33,167 nt of DNA from Calditrichia bacterium. GTDB lineage: Bacteria > Calditrichota > Calditrichia > Calditrichales > Calditrichaceae. The first letter of the stretch is position 1; the number at the start of each line of letters is the position of its first letter. Of the stretch, positions 1 to 9,415 are shown one piece after another. A program made the translations under genes and the position numbers. The DNA lies in contig JALSTK010000121.1 in NCBI GenBank assembly GCA_026983775.1, forward strand, positions 1 to 33,167, read 5' to 3'. The notes beneath the pieces were generated by a model, which worked only from the letters and a program-made list of their open reading frames with translations, was not told the DNA's origin and ran no database searches.

Positions 1-1563
1 ATCATTGGGGTCTTGATATCCCTCAGCGGTATATTCGGTCCAGCAATGTCCCTCGGGTTGGGACCAGAGGCCGCCGTATTCCCCGCAAACACCGGCTCTA
101 TTTTTTTCGGGCGAAGGCGCCACAGGTCCCGGATAAGTATGCAGATCGTTAATATTACCTACTCCGTCATCAAATCCACCCACATTCCAGCCGCTGTTTG
201 GATTGATTAATCGGGTAGAATCCAACTGTTCTACCAGAGTAACCATTGCCGGGGCGTTGTATTTGCCCCAGTTTTCATTAAAAACATCCCACTGAACAAT
301 GGAGGGAAAATGCTTCAGATTTTCCACCATAGCCGTCAATTCGGCCTGAAACTGGGCCTTTGCCTCGGTGCCATCATTACCGGCGTTGGGCATATCCTGC
401 CAGACCAACATACCGATTTTATCCGTCCAGTAGTACCAACGGGCCGGTTCCACTTTAACATGCTTGCGAATCATATTAAAGCCCAGTTTTTTAGCGTATT
501 CGATATCGAACTTGAGCGCCTCATCACTCGGTGCCGTGTACACGCCGTCCGGCCAATATCCTTGATCCAAAGGGCCGAAATTAAAACATACTTTATTGTT
601 CAGCATAATGCGTGTAAAACCATTTTCATCTTTCCCCAGACCGATTTTCCTTAATCCCGTATATGTACGGACCGTATCATCTTCCGTGGCAAAATTATCC
701 AGAATGATTTTGATATCATATAAAACCGGGTCGTCAGGCGACCATAAACGGGGATCAGGAAGTGTTATTTCGAAAGGATGGACACCGTACATCTGTTTTT
801 GCGCCACCAAATCACCATTCAATCGGACTGTCGTTTGCAGAGATGCATTGACTGCTGCATCATTGGGGTGCGGATCAATATACAGCGTACCGTTTTCAAT
901 ATTCGTCCTGATTGCTACTTTCGTCAGATAAAACGAAGGAAGCTGCTCTATCCAGACCGTTTGCCAAATACCGCTACAGGAAGTAAACCAGATAGATTCG
1001 GGTATTCTTTTTTGTTTACCAAGGGGTTGCTGTCCGGCGTCGGTTGGATCGAAAACCCAGACGATCAACTCGTTACTGTTTCCTTCAGCCACATAATCGC
1101 TAATATCAACGGTAAAAGGATCGTATCCACCTTTATGCTCACCAGCCAAGTTACCGTTTATCCATACCTTGGCATGCCAGTCAATGGCACCGAAATGCAA
1201 AAGAACATGTTCGTTGGAGAATCTGGCATGATATGAAAAATAGCGTTTATACCACATTCTTTCCATTGGCTGCATAATGCCGGAGAGCGCTGCTTCCACC
1301 GGGAAAGGTACTAATATCGTATCGCTTAAAACAACGGAACCGAAAGGAGTATCTTCACCCACCGCCGCCTGCTGGAACTGCCAGAGACCGTTCAGGTTTA
1401 TCCAGTGTGTGCGTTGCAGCTGAGGCCGTGGATATTCCGGCAAAACGTTTTGCGGGTCAACAGCTTCCCCCCAGGAGGTCATCAGGGGCGCTTCTTTAGG
1501 CTGCCAGCCTGCATTTAAAAATACGAAATAGATTAAAATTATAAGTATCATTTTGAATATCAT
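1..1563 (-). CDS. Glycoside hydrolase family 2 enzyme, secreted (3' part outside window)
   Basis: The reading frame is open from an ATG at 1563 to the window edge (521 residues seen; the C-terminus is missing). GAGG lies 7 bases before this ATG. The product starts with a short Sec-type signal peptide without a lipobox cysteine, then shows GH2 architecture: a jelly-roll sugar-binding domain (MWYKRYF, HFGAIDWHAKVWING), an Ig-like middle domain, and a TIM barrel. The barrel carries VFNENWG, with the expected acid/base Glu at residue 430, and CGEYGG, with the probable nucleophile Glu at residue 495. GH2 enzymes are retaining exo-glycosidases (beta-galactosidase, beta-glucuronidase, beta-mannosidase and others); the exact sugar cannot be told from this. 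It begins 17 bases after the GH43 gene stop, so it belongs to the same operon. Any sorting domain would lie beyond the window. GH2 assignment is secure; specificity is open. Confidence 0.93.
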   Translation of the reverse strand, partial: MIFKMILIILIYFVFLNAGWQPKEAPLMTSWGEAVDPQNVLPEYPRPQLQRTHWINLNGLWQFQQAAVGEDTPFGSVVLSDTILVPFPVEAALSGIMQPMERMWYKRYFSYHARFSNEHVLLHFGAIDWHAKVWINGNLAGEHKGGYDPFTVDISDYVAEGNSNELIVWVFDPTDAGQQPLGKQKRIPESIWFTSCSGIWQTVWIEQLPSFYLTKVAIRTNIENGTLYIDPHPNDAAVNASLQTTVRLNGDLVAQKQMYGVHPFEITLPDPRLWSPDDPVLYDIKIILDNFATEDDTVRTYTGLRKIGLGKDENGFTRIMLNNKVCFNFGPLDQGYWPDGVYTAPSDEALKFDIEYAKKLGFNMIRKHVKVEPARWYYWTDKIGMLVWQDMPNAGNDGTEAKAQFQAELTAMVENLKHFPSIVQWDVFNENWGKYNAPAMVTLVEQLDSTRLINPNSGWNVGGFDDGVGNINDLHTYPGPVAPSPEKNRAGVCGEYGGLWSQPEGHCWTEYTAEGYQDPND

Positions 1564-1580
1564 TTATGATCCTCGCCGAT

Positions 1581-3533
1581 CTATTTGACCAGCAACATTT
1601 TGGCTGCGTGGATCTGCTGATCGTATTTAAGAGTATAGACATATATACCGCTGGCTAAATGACTTCCTTCAAAAAAAAGACGGTGCCAGCCGGCATTTTC
1701 ATTATCCGGTCCATATTCTTTAACCAGCCGCCCATCGCTGGTATAGACCCGAACTCTTGTCATACCGCTTCTAGGCAGATAGTAATCAATCCAGGTGGAA
1801 TCATTAAAAGGATTGGGATAATTCTGTTTTAAATAAAAATTGCCCGGCAGTACTTCCCCACTTCTAATGGAAACATATTTGCTGACGATTAAAAAGTTAT
1901 CAAAACGAACACCGCTATCAAGCGTACGTATGCCGACAGAACCTTGTTTAAAGTCCGTATCGTAAATGTAAATATACTGCTTGCCATCGATATAAACGCC
2001 AATAGATGAACCGTCGGTTTGTACCTTTAAATGGTACCATTCTTTGGCCTCACCGTCCAAGCTTGTGCGGGCCATTTCCGTCTCCGTACCATTCTTTATT
2101 TTGTTCAGAAATACTTCGTGCGTATTTTGATCGATAGCAGCAAAATAACCGCTAAAAAGCGTGAGACCAAAACCGGGATTCTGCACTCGGAAAATGACAC
2201 CCCCTTTCCGGGCGAATGTATCCGGACGGATATCCGTTTCCATGGTAAAATCGCTCCAATTATAGCCGCGTACCACCGCCTTGTCCCCGTTCCAAAGCTG
2301 GAAGTCGCCGAATCCCAGCAAAAGCTGTCGATCTTTGATTTCCAGATTACCGTTCCAACCAAAAAACTGCCAGTTGTCGTATCCGTCGATAGTATTGTCT
2401 ACATCAAAATTATACGTAAACTCAACGCCTGTTCTATTGCCCTTTTCACCGGACGGTAAGGCCATAATTGTGCCTGCTTTCTGTGGAACGCCAAAATTAG
2501 GCGACCCGTCGCCGTTCCATGTAAACTTCTGCAAACGCACATCGCGGTACCATCCTCCTTGCGGAGTTTGTTTGGAGCGGTACATCAACCAATTTTCCGT
2601 ACCATCCGGCGAGGTCGTGAAACTACCATGGCCCACACTATAAACGTCATCTGTGCCCGTGAATACAGGAATCGGTTTTTTGTACCAATTAGCTGGATTC
2701 ATCGGGTCTTTTCCCATCTCAATTTCCATCTGTCCCATTTTATATTCGATAGTCCAATAGTCCGGCGTGGAAAAAATCAGATAGACCTTGTTTAGGTGCT
2801 TTAATACTTGCGGACCTTCATCAAGCTTTTGAGGAGAGATATACGATTGTTCCCAATCATAGATTGGCTCGGCAATCTTTACCCGATTCGTTTTAACAGT
2901 GTATGGATTTTTCATTTCGGCGATATATAGATTCTGCTGAGTAAAACCGTTGTTTTCCATATTGGCGGTGCTGTCCCAACCGGACCATATAAGGTATAAT
3001 TTATCACCCATTTCCAAGGGGGTCGCATCGATGGCCCAGATATTGGAATCCCAATTTCCATTCCAATGTTCGATATCATCACCTGTATACAACATACCAC
3101 GATCAACCCAGGCCGTGGTTTGCGGGTCTTGTAGAACACACTCCAACACGCCTACCCGTTGTGTATGCCAAATCAATTGTCCCGTAACCGGATGAGGTTC
3201 GGCTCCCCTGCCTGCCGTATAAAAGATATACCATTTTCCGTTAATGTAATGCAATTCCGGGGCCCAAATATCGGTTAGATTCCAGGCATCCGGATTGGTA
3301 GGGGTGTGCCAGACGGTACGGCGAATGCCGCGGTCGGTCAATTTATCTGATTTCCAGACTACCAACGACTCTCCCCAGTTATCACTAAGGCCGTAATATA
3401 CGGAATCTTTTTTTATCACCCAGGGATCGCTGCCTTCCATAATCGGATTGACGAACGTCTGTTGGGCCAAAAGAATATGCAAGATAAAAAGGAGAAAAAA
3501 ACCAATTTTTATGCGAAAAGAAGGACTATCCAT
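1581..3533 (-). CDS. Secreted GH43 family glycosidase with LamG-like module and type IX sorting domain
   Basis: 650 residues. Residues 1-24 are a signal peptide. The five-bladed propeller of GH43 follows, with the three expected acids: Asp36 (SDPWVI, general base), Asp169 (AIDATPL, pKa modulator) and Glu239 (LDEGPQ, general acid). Residues of roughly 370-555 form a concanavalin-like module of the kind attached to many secreted hydrolases (WQFFGWNGNLEIKD, GGVIFRVQNPG). The last 85 residues are the FlgD-like type IX sorting domain (NYPNPFNDS ... GIYVYTL). GH43 members are inverting arabinofuranosidases, arabinanases or xylosidases, so the target is probably an arabinose- or xylose-bearing polymer; that is an inference from family. 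No convincing Shine-Dalgarno sequence precedes the ATG. It lies between the PorV-like gene and the GH2 gene and is the second GH43 in this operon. Confidence 0.93.
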   Translation of the reverse strand: MDSPSFRIKIGFFLLFILHILLAQQTFVNPIMEGSDPWVIKKDSVYYGLSDNWGESLVVWKSDKLTDRGIRRTVWHTPTNPDAWNLTDIWAPELHYINGKWYIFYTAGRGAEPHPVTGQLIWHTQRVGVLECVLQDPQTTAWVDRGMLYTGDDIEHWNGNWDSNIWAIDATPLEMGDKLYLIWSGWDSTANMENNGFTQQNLYIAEMKNPYTVKTNRVKIAEPIYDWEQSYISPQKLDEGPQVLKHLNKVYLIFSTPDYWTIEYKMGQMEIEMGKDPMNPANWYKKPIPVFTGTDDVYSVGHGSFTTSPDGTENWLMYRSKQTPQGGWYRDVRLQKFTWNGDGSPNFGVPQKAGTIMALPSGEKGNRTGVEFTYNFDVDNTIDGYDNWQFFGWNGNLEIKDRQLLLGFGDFQLWNGDKAVVRGYNWSDFTMETDIRPDTFARKGGVIFRVQNPGFGLTLFSGYFAAIDQNTHEVFLNKIKNGTETEMARTSLDGEAKEWYHLKVQTDGSSIGVYIDGKQYIYIYDTDFKQGSVGIRTLDSGVRFDNFLIVSKYVSIRSGEVLPGNFYLKQNYPNPFNDSTWIDYYLPRSGMTRVRVYTSDGRLVKEYGPDNENAGWHRLFFEGSHLASGIYVYTLKYDQQIHAAKMLLVK

Positions 3534-3602
3534 TCAATTTATCCAGACTGCTTAAAAGACCAAACCGTTTTTATTACCCGATGATATCACTACCAATAGT
3601 TG

Positions 3603-4520
3603 CTAATCCAGCGCTAAATACAAACCGAAACGATGGGCAGCGCCTAATAAACTAAAATCCGAATAAGAATAATCAACACTAAATCTCTGCCGTAGAACCC
3701 GCCAGTTAATTCCCAATCCAAAGGAATAGGTCTGTACAAGGCTGTTAACCTGATATCCACCACGAATAAAGATATGTCTAAACACCTTTAATTCCAACCC
3801 CAATGAGCCCAGCGGTTTGCCTACATTCGGCTTTTTGGCTTTAGCGCTTACCAAAATGCTATAGTTTTTTTGTTCCAGAGCGTAAGCCGAAAGACCAAAC
3901 TGAAAATTTGTGGGCAGAGGATAGGCCTCATTAATATATTTCATTTCAGAACCGAAGTGTTCGATTTTCATGCCGAAGCTAAAGCCATGGTAATGGGTTC
4001 GGTAAAGTACCGAAATATCCGCTGAAACAGCAGAAGCCGTAAAATCCTTGTATAAACTGCCATAGATATAATTGAGTGTACCCCCAAAAGAGACGTGGTT
4101 CGTTAGCTTTCTGGCATAGGCAATCCCGAAACGGTAATAAGCAGAATAAAAAGTTTCACCCGTACCGTCCGGCTGCAAAGGTGTTCGTACCTGCATTTCT
4201 CCCGTCATCAGGCCCGAACAAAGAATTCCGAAACTGCCGATTTCATCTAAATTAAAGGCTACAGAAGCAAAATCATAATTGATATTGGCAAACCATTTTG
4301 TATGGTTAACACTAAGGGTTATACGCGGACTATAAACTAAAAAAGCAGGGTTATAGGTTATTGTTTCCGCTCCCTTTCCGATTGACATATAAGCTCCACC
4401 CATTGCTGCAGCACGCGGATTTACATCAATTTCTAAAAATTGGCCTCCGGCGCTTCCGGGCCGTTCGTACTGTGCTAATAATATCATCGGGAAAAGGATA
4501 AATAGTAAAAGTCTTTTCAT
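3603..4520 (-). CDS. PorV/PorQ-like outer-membrane beta-barrel protein
   Basis: I start this at the ATG at 4520 (MKRLLLF), because AGGTGA sits 6 bases before it; an ATG 15 codons upstream lacks such a site. The 305-residue product has a signal peptide ending near LLAQ. It then has the FLEIDVNPRAAAMGGAYMSIGKGAE segment (read here in two parts: FLEIDVNPRAAAMGGA and YMSIGKGAE) that marks the PorV/PorQ (UPF0164-like) family, followed by alternating aromatic strands to the C-terminus, typical of a 14-strand-like barrel. PorV carries type IX cargo from the translocon to the attachment complex in Porphyromonas, but many FCB genomes have numerous paralogues of unknown role. Its position directly after a TonB receptor inside a sugar operon suggests a dedicated outer-membrane partner for substrate or enzyme handling. 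That role is inference; family membership is well supported. Confidence 0.85.
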   Translation of the reverse strand: MKRLLLFILFPMILLAQYERPGSAGGQFLEIDVNPRAAAMGGAYMSIGKGAETITYNPAFLVYSPRITLSVNHTKWFANINYDFASVAFNLDEIGSFGILCSGLMTGEMQVRTPLQPDGTGETFYSAYYRFGIAYARKLTNHVSFGGTLNYIYGSLYKDFTASAVSADISVLYRTHYHGFSFGMKIEHFGSEMKYINEAYPLPTNFQFGLSAYALEQKNYSILVSAKAKKPNVGKPLGSLGLELKVFRHIFIRGGYQVNSLVQTYSFGLGINWRVLRQRFSVDYSYSDFSLLGAAHRFGLYLALD

Positions 4521-4644
4521 TAAATTCACCTGTTGTTTATATTTATGGAACGACATCGTTTCCACAAATCATTCAAGCCTTTATCTATGTAAACGACTGA
4601 TCAAACCGCATTAAGCCCGAGTACAATTCCTAATTGCTTACCGG

Positions 4645-7458
4645 TTAAAAATCCAACCTCAGCCCCAATTTGATATATCTGCCTGTTGAAAATTGGCGTG
4701 GATCCATAAACCGATAGGCATCATAGTAATTCCAAATCTGATTGCCAGGTTTATGTATATCCCCGTATCGGAACGGCTTGCCAGTCCATGGATTAAAACC
4801 ATAGCCAATTTGGATATTGTTCACATCAAATAAATTAAAAATATCCACCATGAATGTAATTTTCGGTCCTTTTCCGAATCGAAACCATTTCTGGAATTTT
4901 AAATCGGTAGAAAAGCTAACCGGCCCGGATGCCGTGTTTTCTTTTACCTGTGCTTCAACCTCATCGCTCGTTCCTGGTGTATATGGATATCCGGAACTGA
5001 AAGAAGATAAAACCGTTGCGCTCCACCGTTCCGGAAGACGATATCCGAAAAGCTTAGGCTTAGACCCACTCGGGGCCGCAAAATTTGCCTCCAATACAAT
5101 TTGGTGACGCACATCCCAGCTTAGCCTTCGTTCACGAATGGGTTTGGGAAAATCAGTGGTGGAACGTATATAATCATCAAAGGCCGAAGAGGAATAACCG
5201 TCCGCCCATTGAATGGTATAGGTAATGTTTCCTGCATAGAATCCGGACCGTCGTTTGGTAAGGCGCAGTTCAAATCCTCTGGCTCTGGCGTAGCCGGTAT
5301 TATCATATACCGATATTTTCTGTTTACCCTCTTTGCCCAGGAGGGTTGTGCCCACCTGTTTTGATATATCTTTTGTATAACTTTTAATATCAATAGCCCA
5401 GTTAGCTGCGAATTGATTGGTAAAGCCGAACTCGTACAGCACGCTTTGTTCAAAATCCAGATGTGGATTTCCGATCAAATTGAGAGAATAAGGATCGCGA
5501 TACATAAATTGCAGTTCCGGCAGTTGAGTAAAATGCCCATAAGAAAAGAATAAAACCGATCGATCACTGATGGGAAACGATACTCCGAATCTGGGACTTA
5601 TTTTCATCTTATAGCGTTTCCAATCGGCCTTTTCTCCGGTTCGTTTTTCCCAAATCCGTTTATATTCCGCATTAAAGATTTCATCCCCATGACGCAGAAA
5701 GTCTAAGCGCACCCCGGCGTTAATAATCAGGCTTTCATGCTCAAATTTATCTTGGATAAAAAAGCCACCGATAACAGGTTTCGTGTAAAACACCCAGCGG
5801 TTTTGGCCGAACTCTTTGAAAGGACCGGGAGGCATCGGTGCTACCGGGCCATTTTCGTATTTCCATTTTCCGTAGTCGGAAAGTGCCTGACCGCCATCCT
5901 GAATATCGATATATTGCAAATCATTAAATTGTAGCCCCATACCGGTCTTGATTAAATGAAGATTCGTAATTTGCGACGTTAAATCTGTTCTAAAAGAATA
6001 GGTCGTTGTATAATCGTCACGCCAATAGGTTTCAAAGCCTTCATCCGTATAGAATCCGGTTGTTTCGTCGGCAATGGGACCAGAAACGGATTTGGCGGAA
6101 TAGGGTCGTTGCCCGGGATAAAGACGTTCCCAGTCTCTATAAGAATATCCGGTCGAATCCAGACTATCGGCATAAAATGTCCAAAAATCGCCAGGTTGTT
6201 TTCCGAACAGTGACGATTTATAAGCCACACCCAGATAACCTAAGTATATATTATAAAAAGTCGATTTTGATAAGGTATGGTTAAACCTGAAAGATACATG
6301 ATGGTTCGTCCGTGAATAATCAACCGTGTTATCAGGATTGTTTTTCCACAACCAGTCGAAGCGCGACCATGTATTCCAGGAGCCGTGATAATTAAGGTCG
6401 AACTTAATTTGCGGTGAAAGGGTCCAATTAAGTTTTGCATTGAGATTGCCGCTGTTATTCTGACGTTCGTTAATGGTAAGACCCGCAATGGATGTTTTCC
6501 CACGTCGGCGGTGATTATTGTATTCCGTATCGGTTAATGTACCATTTCCGGAAAAAAAGAAATTAAGGTGTCCCGGTAGCTGCAACCCGATTCGCGAAAG
6601 AATAAATTTGTTAATGACCTCCGGACCGCCTAGAAAAAAAGTAAGATAATCCGTATTATAGCCTGGACCCAGAGGGTGCCACTGATCGGTTTTATATTCG
6701 ATACCTCCTTCATAATAATTTTTACCGGAACGGGTTGTAATATTAATGACGCCGGATTGCGCCTGTCCATACTCCGCATTAAACCCGCCTGTCAACAACT
6801 CAATTTCGTCCACATCGTTCACGTTCAGGTCCAGCACACTTCGCCCGCCATATAAGGGATGGGTTACAGGTACTCCATCCACCATATACAAAATTTCACC
6901 ACCGCGTCCGCCGCGAATATGTATATCTTTAAGACTTTCGTCTCGTACCTGCAGTCTTACCCCGGTGCTAAGCTGAATATTTTGCGGTGCTATGTTAGTA
7001 ATAGCACCGGCCTGCATTTTGAACATATCCAAAGCATTATCAACACCGGGGGTGTTTTTCATTTCATCGCGGGTAGCCTGGGTCCGGGTCGAAGTAATAT
7101 CACGCTGAATCAGAGGCCGTTCTGCAACAATTACAATTTCATCGGTCTGGAATGTTTCACTTTCCATTTTAATATTAATTTCCACGGTTAAATCGCTTTG
7201 CACGTGAATATTGCGGACTGTTGTTTTTTTATAACCTACATATTCAACCACCATCTCATATACACCGGGAGGAACCTGTAAAATATAGTAGGCCCCGTTG
7301 GCATCGGTGGACGCTCCAAGCGTTGTGTTTTTAATGGAAATATTTGCACCGATCAGCGGTTCACCACTATTTTTATCGAATACATAACCTGCGATTTTCC
7401 CGGTATTTCCGGCAAAAAGAAGACTGTTAAGTAAAAATAAAATGAATATTTTTTTCAT
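4645..7458 (-). CDS. TonB-dependent outer-membrane receptor with N-terminal carboxypeptidase-regulatory-like domain
   Basis: 937 residues. Signal peptide 1-16; residues 20-97 form a CarboxypepD_reg-like beta-sandwich (GYVFDKNSGEPLIGANI). A TonB-box-like stretch DEIVIVAER lies near 106-114. The plug follows at about 115-245, with IRGGRGGEILYMVDGVPV and the VDEIELLTGGFNAEYGQA segment that closes the plug. The rest is a 22-strand-type barrel ending in an aromatic residue (LGLRLDF). Such receptors import bulky ligands across the outer membrane using TonB/ExbBD energy. The SusC-like layout and the surrounding glycosidases suggest oligosaccharide import. There is no SusD gene next to it; instead a 193-residue lipoprotein ends 11 bases upstream and a PorV-like gene follows. 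It is shorter than most Bacteroides SusC proteins (about 1000 residues) but complete. Confidence 0.95.
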   Translation of the reverse strand: MKKIFILFLLNSLLFAGNTGKIAGYVFDKNSGEPLIGANISIKNTTLGASTDANGAYYILQVPPGVYEMVVEYVGYKKTTVRNIHVQSDLTVEINIKMESETFQTDEIVIVAERPLIQRDITSTRTQATRDEMKNTPGVDNALDMFKMQAGAITNIAPQNIQLSTGVRLQVRDESLKDIHIRGGRGGEILYMVDGVPVTHPLYGGRSVLDLNVNDVDEIELLTGGFNAEYGQAQSGVINITTRSGKNYYEGGIEYKTDQWHPLGPGYNTDYLTFFLGGPEVINKFILSRIGLQLPGHLNFFFSGNGTLTDTEYNNHRRRGKTSIAGLTINERQNNSGNLNAKLNWTLSPQIKFDLNYHGSWNTWSRFDWLWKNNPDNTVDYSRTNHHVSFRFNHTLSKSTFYNIYLGYLGVAYKSSLFGKQPGDFWTFYADSLDSTGYSYRDWERLYPGQRPYSAKSVSGPIADETTGFYTDEGFETYWRDDYTTTYSFRTDLTSQITNLHLIKTGMGLQFNDLQYIDIQDGGQALSDYGKWKYENGPVAPMPPGPFKEFGQNRWVFYTKPVIGGFFIQDKFEHESLIINAGVRLDFLRHGDEIFNAEYKRIWEKRTGEKADWKRYKMKISPRFGVSFPISDRSVLFFSYGHFTQLPELQFMYRDPYSLNLIGNPHLDFEQSVLYEFGFTNQFAANWAIDIKSYTKDISKQVGTTLLGKEGKQKISVYDNTGYARARGFELRLTKRRSGFYAGNITYTIQWADGYSSSAFDDYIRSTTDFPKPIRERRLSWDVRHQIVLEANFAAPSGSKPKLFGYRLPERWSATVLSSFSSGYPYTPGTSDEVEAQVKENTASGPVSFSTDLKFQKWFRFGKGPKITFMVDIFNLFDVNNIQIGYGFNPWTGKPFRYGDIHKPGNQIWNYYDAYRFMDPRQFSTGRYIKLGLRLDF

Positions 7459-7469
7459 AATACGTAGCT

Positions 7470-8051
7470 CTAATAATAGGTTATTTGTTTAATCCGTATT
7501 TTGCGTAAAAACCGATAACTGTCTTTATACCTTACAATAGAGCGCAACGGTTCGATCCCTAACAAAATCTCTGTGGTCGTATTTTCTTTCACCCAAAATT
7601 CCTGTTCCAAATCCACCAACAATTTTTCATCTTGGGGGAGTTGGACCGGAATTTCAAAGCCGCCTATTTTGAGTACAGAAGCATTTAAGGAGAATTCCAG
7701 CTTTTCAAAAACTTCTGCCGGCGCATATGTTTCAAACAGTTTTATCTTTTTATATTCCCCCTTATCCCGGTCAAGAACATTATAACTCTTACCGCTATCA
7801 TAATAATCGTCTAGATTCGGCATTAAGTCGCTATAAAAACTATCAACATATATTTTCCCCTGGCCAACCTGAATAGAAAAGACGCTGCTCGTATCGACGG
7901 TATATGTTTTCCCAAGAATTACAATAGTCGTATCAGAAGAGTTGGCCTGAATGACAACTTTCACAATTCCCGGGTCTTTAGAGCGTTCCACCCCGGTACT
8001 GCAACTCATCGTAAATAAAAAAAATAATAAAAATAAAATCTTTCCTGTCAT
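7470..8051 (-). CDS. Small predicted lipoprotein of unknown function, partner candidate of the TonB receptor
   Basis: 193 residues with a lipoprotein signal peptide and lipobox at TMSC (Cys17). The mature part is predicted beta-rich, with GKTYTVDTSSVFSIQVGQGKI (read in two parts: GKTYTVDTSS and VFSIQVGQGKI) and an acidic middle. The C-terminal ILLGIEPLRSIVRY ... RFLRKIRI pattern faintly recalls the end of DUF4382-type lipoproteins; I do not rely on that. AGGG precedes the ATG. It lies 11 bases before the TonB receptor and 13 bases after the GH43 gene, so all are surely co-transcribed. Position and lipid anchor make it a plausible surface glycan-binding or receptor accessory protein, standing where SusD would be in a Bacteroides locus, but it has no TPR-like SusD features and is far too short. 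Function unknown. Confidence 0.75.
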   Translation of the reverse strand: MTGKILFLLFFLFTMSCSTGVERSKDPGIVKVVIQANSSDTTIVILGKTYTVDTSSVFSIQVGQGKIYVDSFYSDLMPNLDDYYDSGKSYNVLDRDKGEYKKIKLFETYAPAEVFEKLEFSLNASVLKIGGFEIPVQLPQDEKLLVDLEQEFWVKENTTTEILLGIEPLRSIVRYKDSYRFLRKIRIKQITYY

Positions 8052-8064
8052 TATTGTTACCCTG

Positions 8065-9396
8065 CTATCTTATTAAAAGTAATTTTTTCGAATCCAGTAA
8101 GCGACCTTTTGATGATAGAGTACAGATATATATACCCGACGGCACTTCTTTTTGGCTAGAACTTCTTCCATTCCATTTAAGCCGGAATCTCCCTCTCGGA
8201 TGAAAGCCCTCTTGTAACTTAGCGAGTAGTTCCCCTCTGATATTATAAATATTTATGGTAAAATAGACCGGATTATTTACCTGATAATCAATCATCACCG
8301 TGCTATTAAAGGGATTGGGATAAATGGATTTTATTTTGAGTTCATGAAGAAGACTCGACCTTTTCTCTTTGATGGCTGTTGCTTTATTCGAAGGCATGGG
8401 TTGTGGAGTATTCGTTGGTCCGTCAATAACAATCCCTGTATAATTAACATGCATCCGGTCAATATATATCGTACGTCCGGCATCAGGATTATCCGGATTA
8501 ATATGGGCATGATACACAACAAACATTTCTGTATGATCCGGCGACCAGGTTACGCAATTATGCCCGGGTCCGCTGATACCAATATCCAGTCTGGACGAAA
8601 GGATGGGATTATCCTTCGATTTGTAGAATGGCCCCATAGGTGAAGCAGCTTTCGCATAACCTATCGCATAATCCGGACTGTTAAATACATTGGCTGAGAA
8701 CATTAAATAATAGGTGCCTTTGTCTTTAAACACAGTCGGGCCCTCATTCCAGCGCCAATCACCGGTTTTTAATTCCCATTCTTGTTCCGGAGTGGCTACT
8801 AAAACAGGATCTCCGATGGGTCGTAAATAATGGGACATCTTTTGAACATATATTTCTGCGGTATGATGGCCGTTAACAATATTCGAATTAACCTCAATGG
8901 AATAATATAGATAAATTGAATCATCATCGTCGAAGAAAAAATGTCCGTCGATAGCTTCAAGGTTATCACCCAAGAGAGGGGCAGCGTCATTGATAAAAGG
9001 CCCCAGTGGACTGGCCGCTTTAGCTAAAGCAAGCTGAAGTTTACCTTCGGCAGAACGAGCACTATAAATCATATAAAACTGACCCTGATAGGAAACAACC
9101 TCCGGTGCCCAGAAATTTGCCGTACCCCATTCGTTCCCTTGCCAGTCATTCCGAAAACAGTCACCGCGGGGAATCCAGTTAACCAAATCATCCGATTCCC
9201 ATACTTTGTAGCCGTATGTATGTGTTTGCGCGGAAGTGGCATAAAGATAATACTTATGATTATAATGCAGAACATAAGGATCGGCCGTATCTCCGTCCTG
9301 AATAAAATTACCGACCGGATTCGTATAAGTACTATCTCCGGCATAAAGAATAAATGGCACTACATGGATTAGTAAAATAATCAGCTTATATTTCAT
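8065..9396 (-). CDS. Secreted GH43 family glycosidase with type IX sorting domain
   Basis: 443 residues. Signal peptide 1-20, then a compact GH43 propeller with Asp39 (TADPYVL, base), Asp150 (EAIDGHFF, pKa modulator) and Glu218 (WNEGPT, acid); SGPGHNCV is the conserved SGxGH-type loop. The last 90 residues are the sorting domain (IKSIYPNPFNSTVMIDY ... GIYICTL). This places it among GH43 subfamilies that cleave arabinan or xylan side chains outside the cell; the substrate is not determined. It shows little similarity beyond catalytic motifs to the other GH43 of the operon (1581-3533), and lacks that protein's LamG-like module, so the two probably attack different linkages. The ATG at 9396 has only a distant AGGAT upstream. 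It follows the Fn3 protein gene by 19 bases. Confidence 0.94.
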   Translation of the reverse strand: MKYKLIILLIHVVPFILYAGDSTYTNPVGNFIQDGDTADPYVLHYNHKYYLYATSAQTHTYGYKVWESDDLVNWIPRGDCFRNDWQGNEWGTANFWAPEVVSYQGQFYMIYSARSAEGKLQLALAKAASPLGPFINDAAPLLGDNLEAIDGHFFFDDDDSIYLYYSIEVNSNIVNGHHTAEIYVQKMSHYLRPIGDPVLVATPEQEWELKTGDWRWNEGPTVFKDKGTYYLMFSANVFNSPDYAIGYAKAASPMGPFYKSKDNPILSSRLDIGISGPGHNCVTWSPDHTEMFVVYHAHINPDNPDAGRTIYIDRMHVNYTGIVIDGPTNTPQPMPSNKATAIKEKRSSLLHELKIKSIYPNPFNSTVMIDYQVNNPVYFTINIYNIRGELLAKLQEGFHPRGRFRLKWNGRSSSQKEVPSGIYICTLSSKGRLLDSKKLLLIR

Positions 9397-9415
9397 AAAA
9401 TGGGATTATCCTGTA

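Noticed and set aside
310-1236. Three plus-strand ORFs (310-654, 596-931, 778-1236)
   Set aside because: They are antisense shadows of the GH2 gene, whose minus-strand frame is open through the window edge and shows clear GH2 motifs.
4645-8051. Calling the receptor/lipoprotein pair SusC/SusD
   Set aside because: The lipoprotein has 193 residues and no TPR-like SusD sequence; SusD proteins are about 500 residues.
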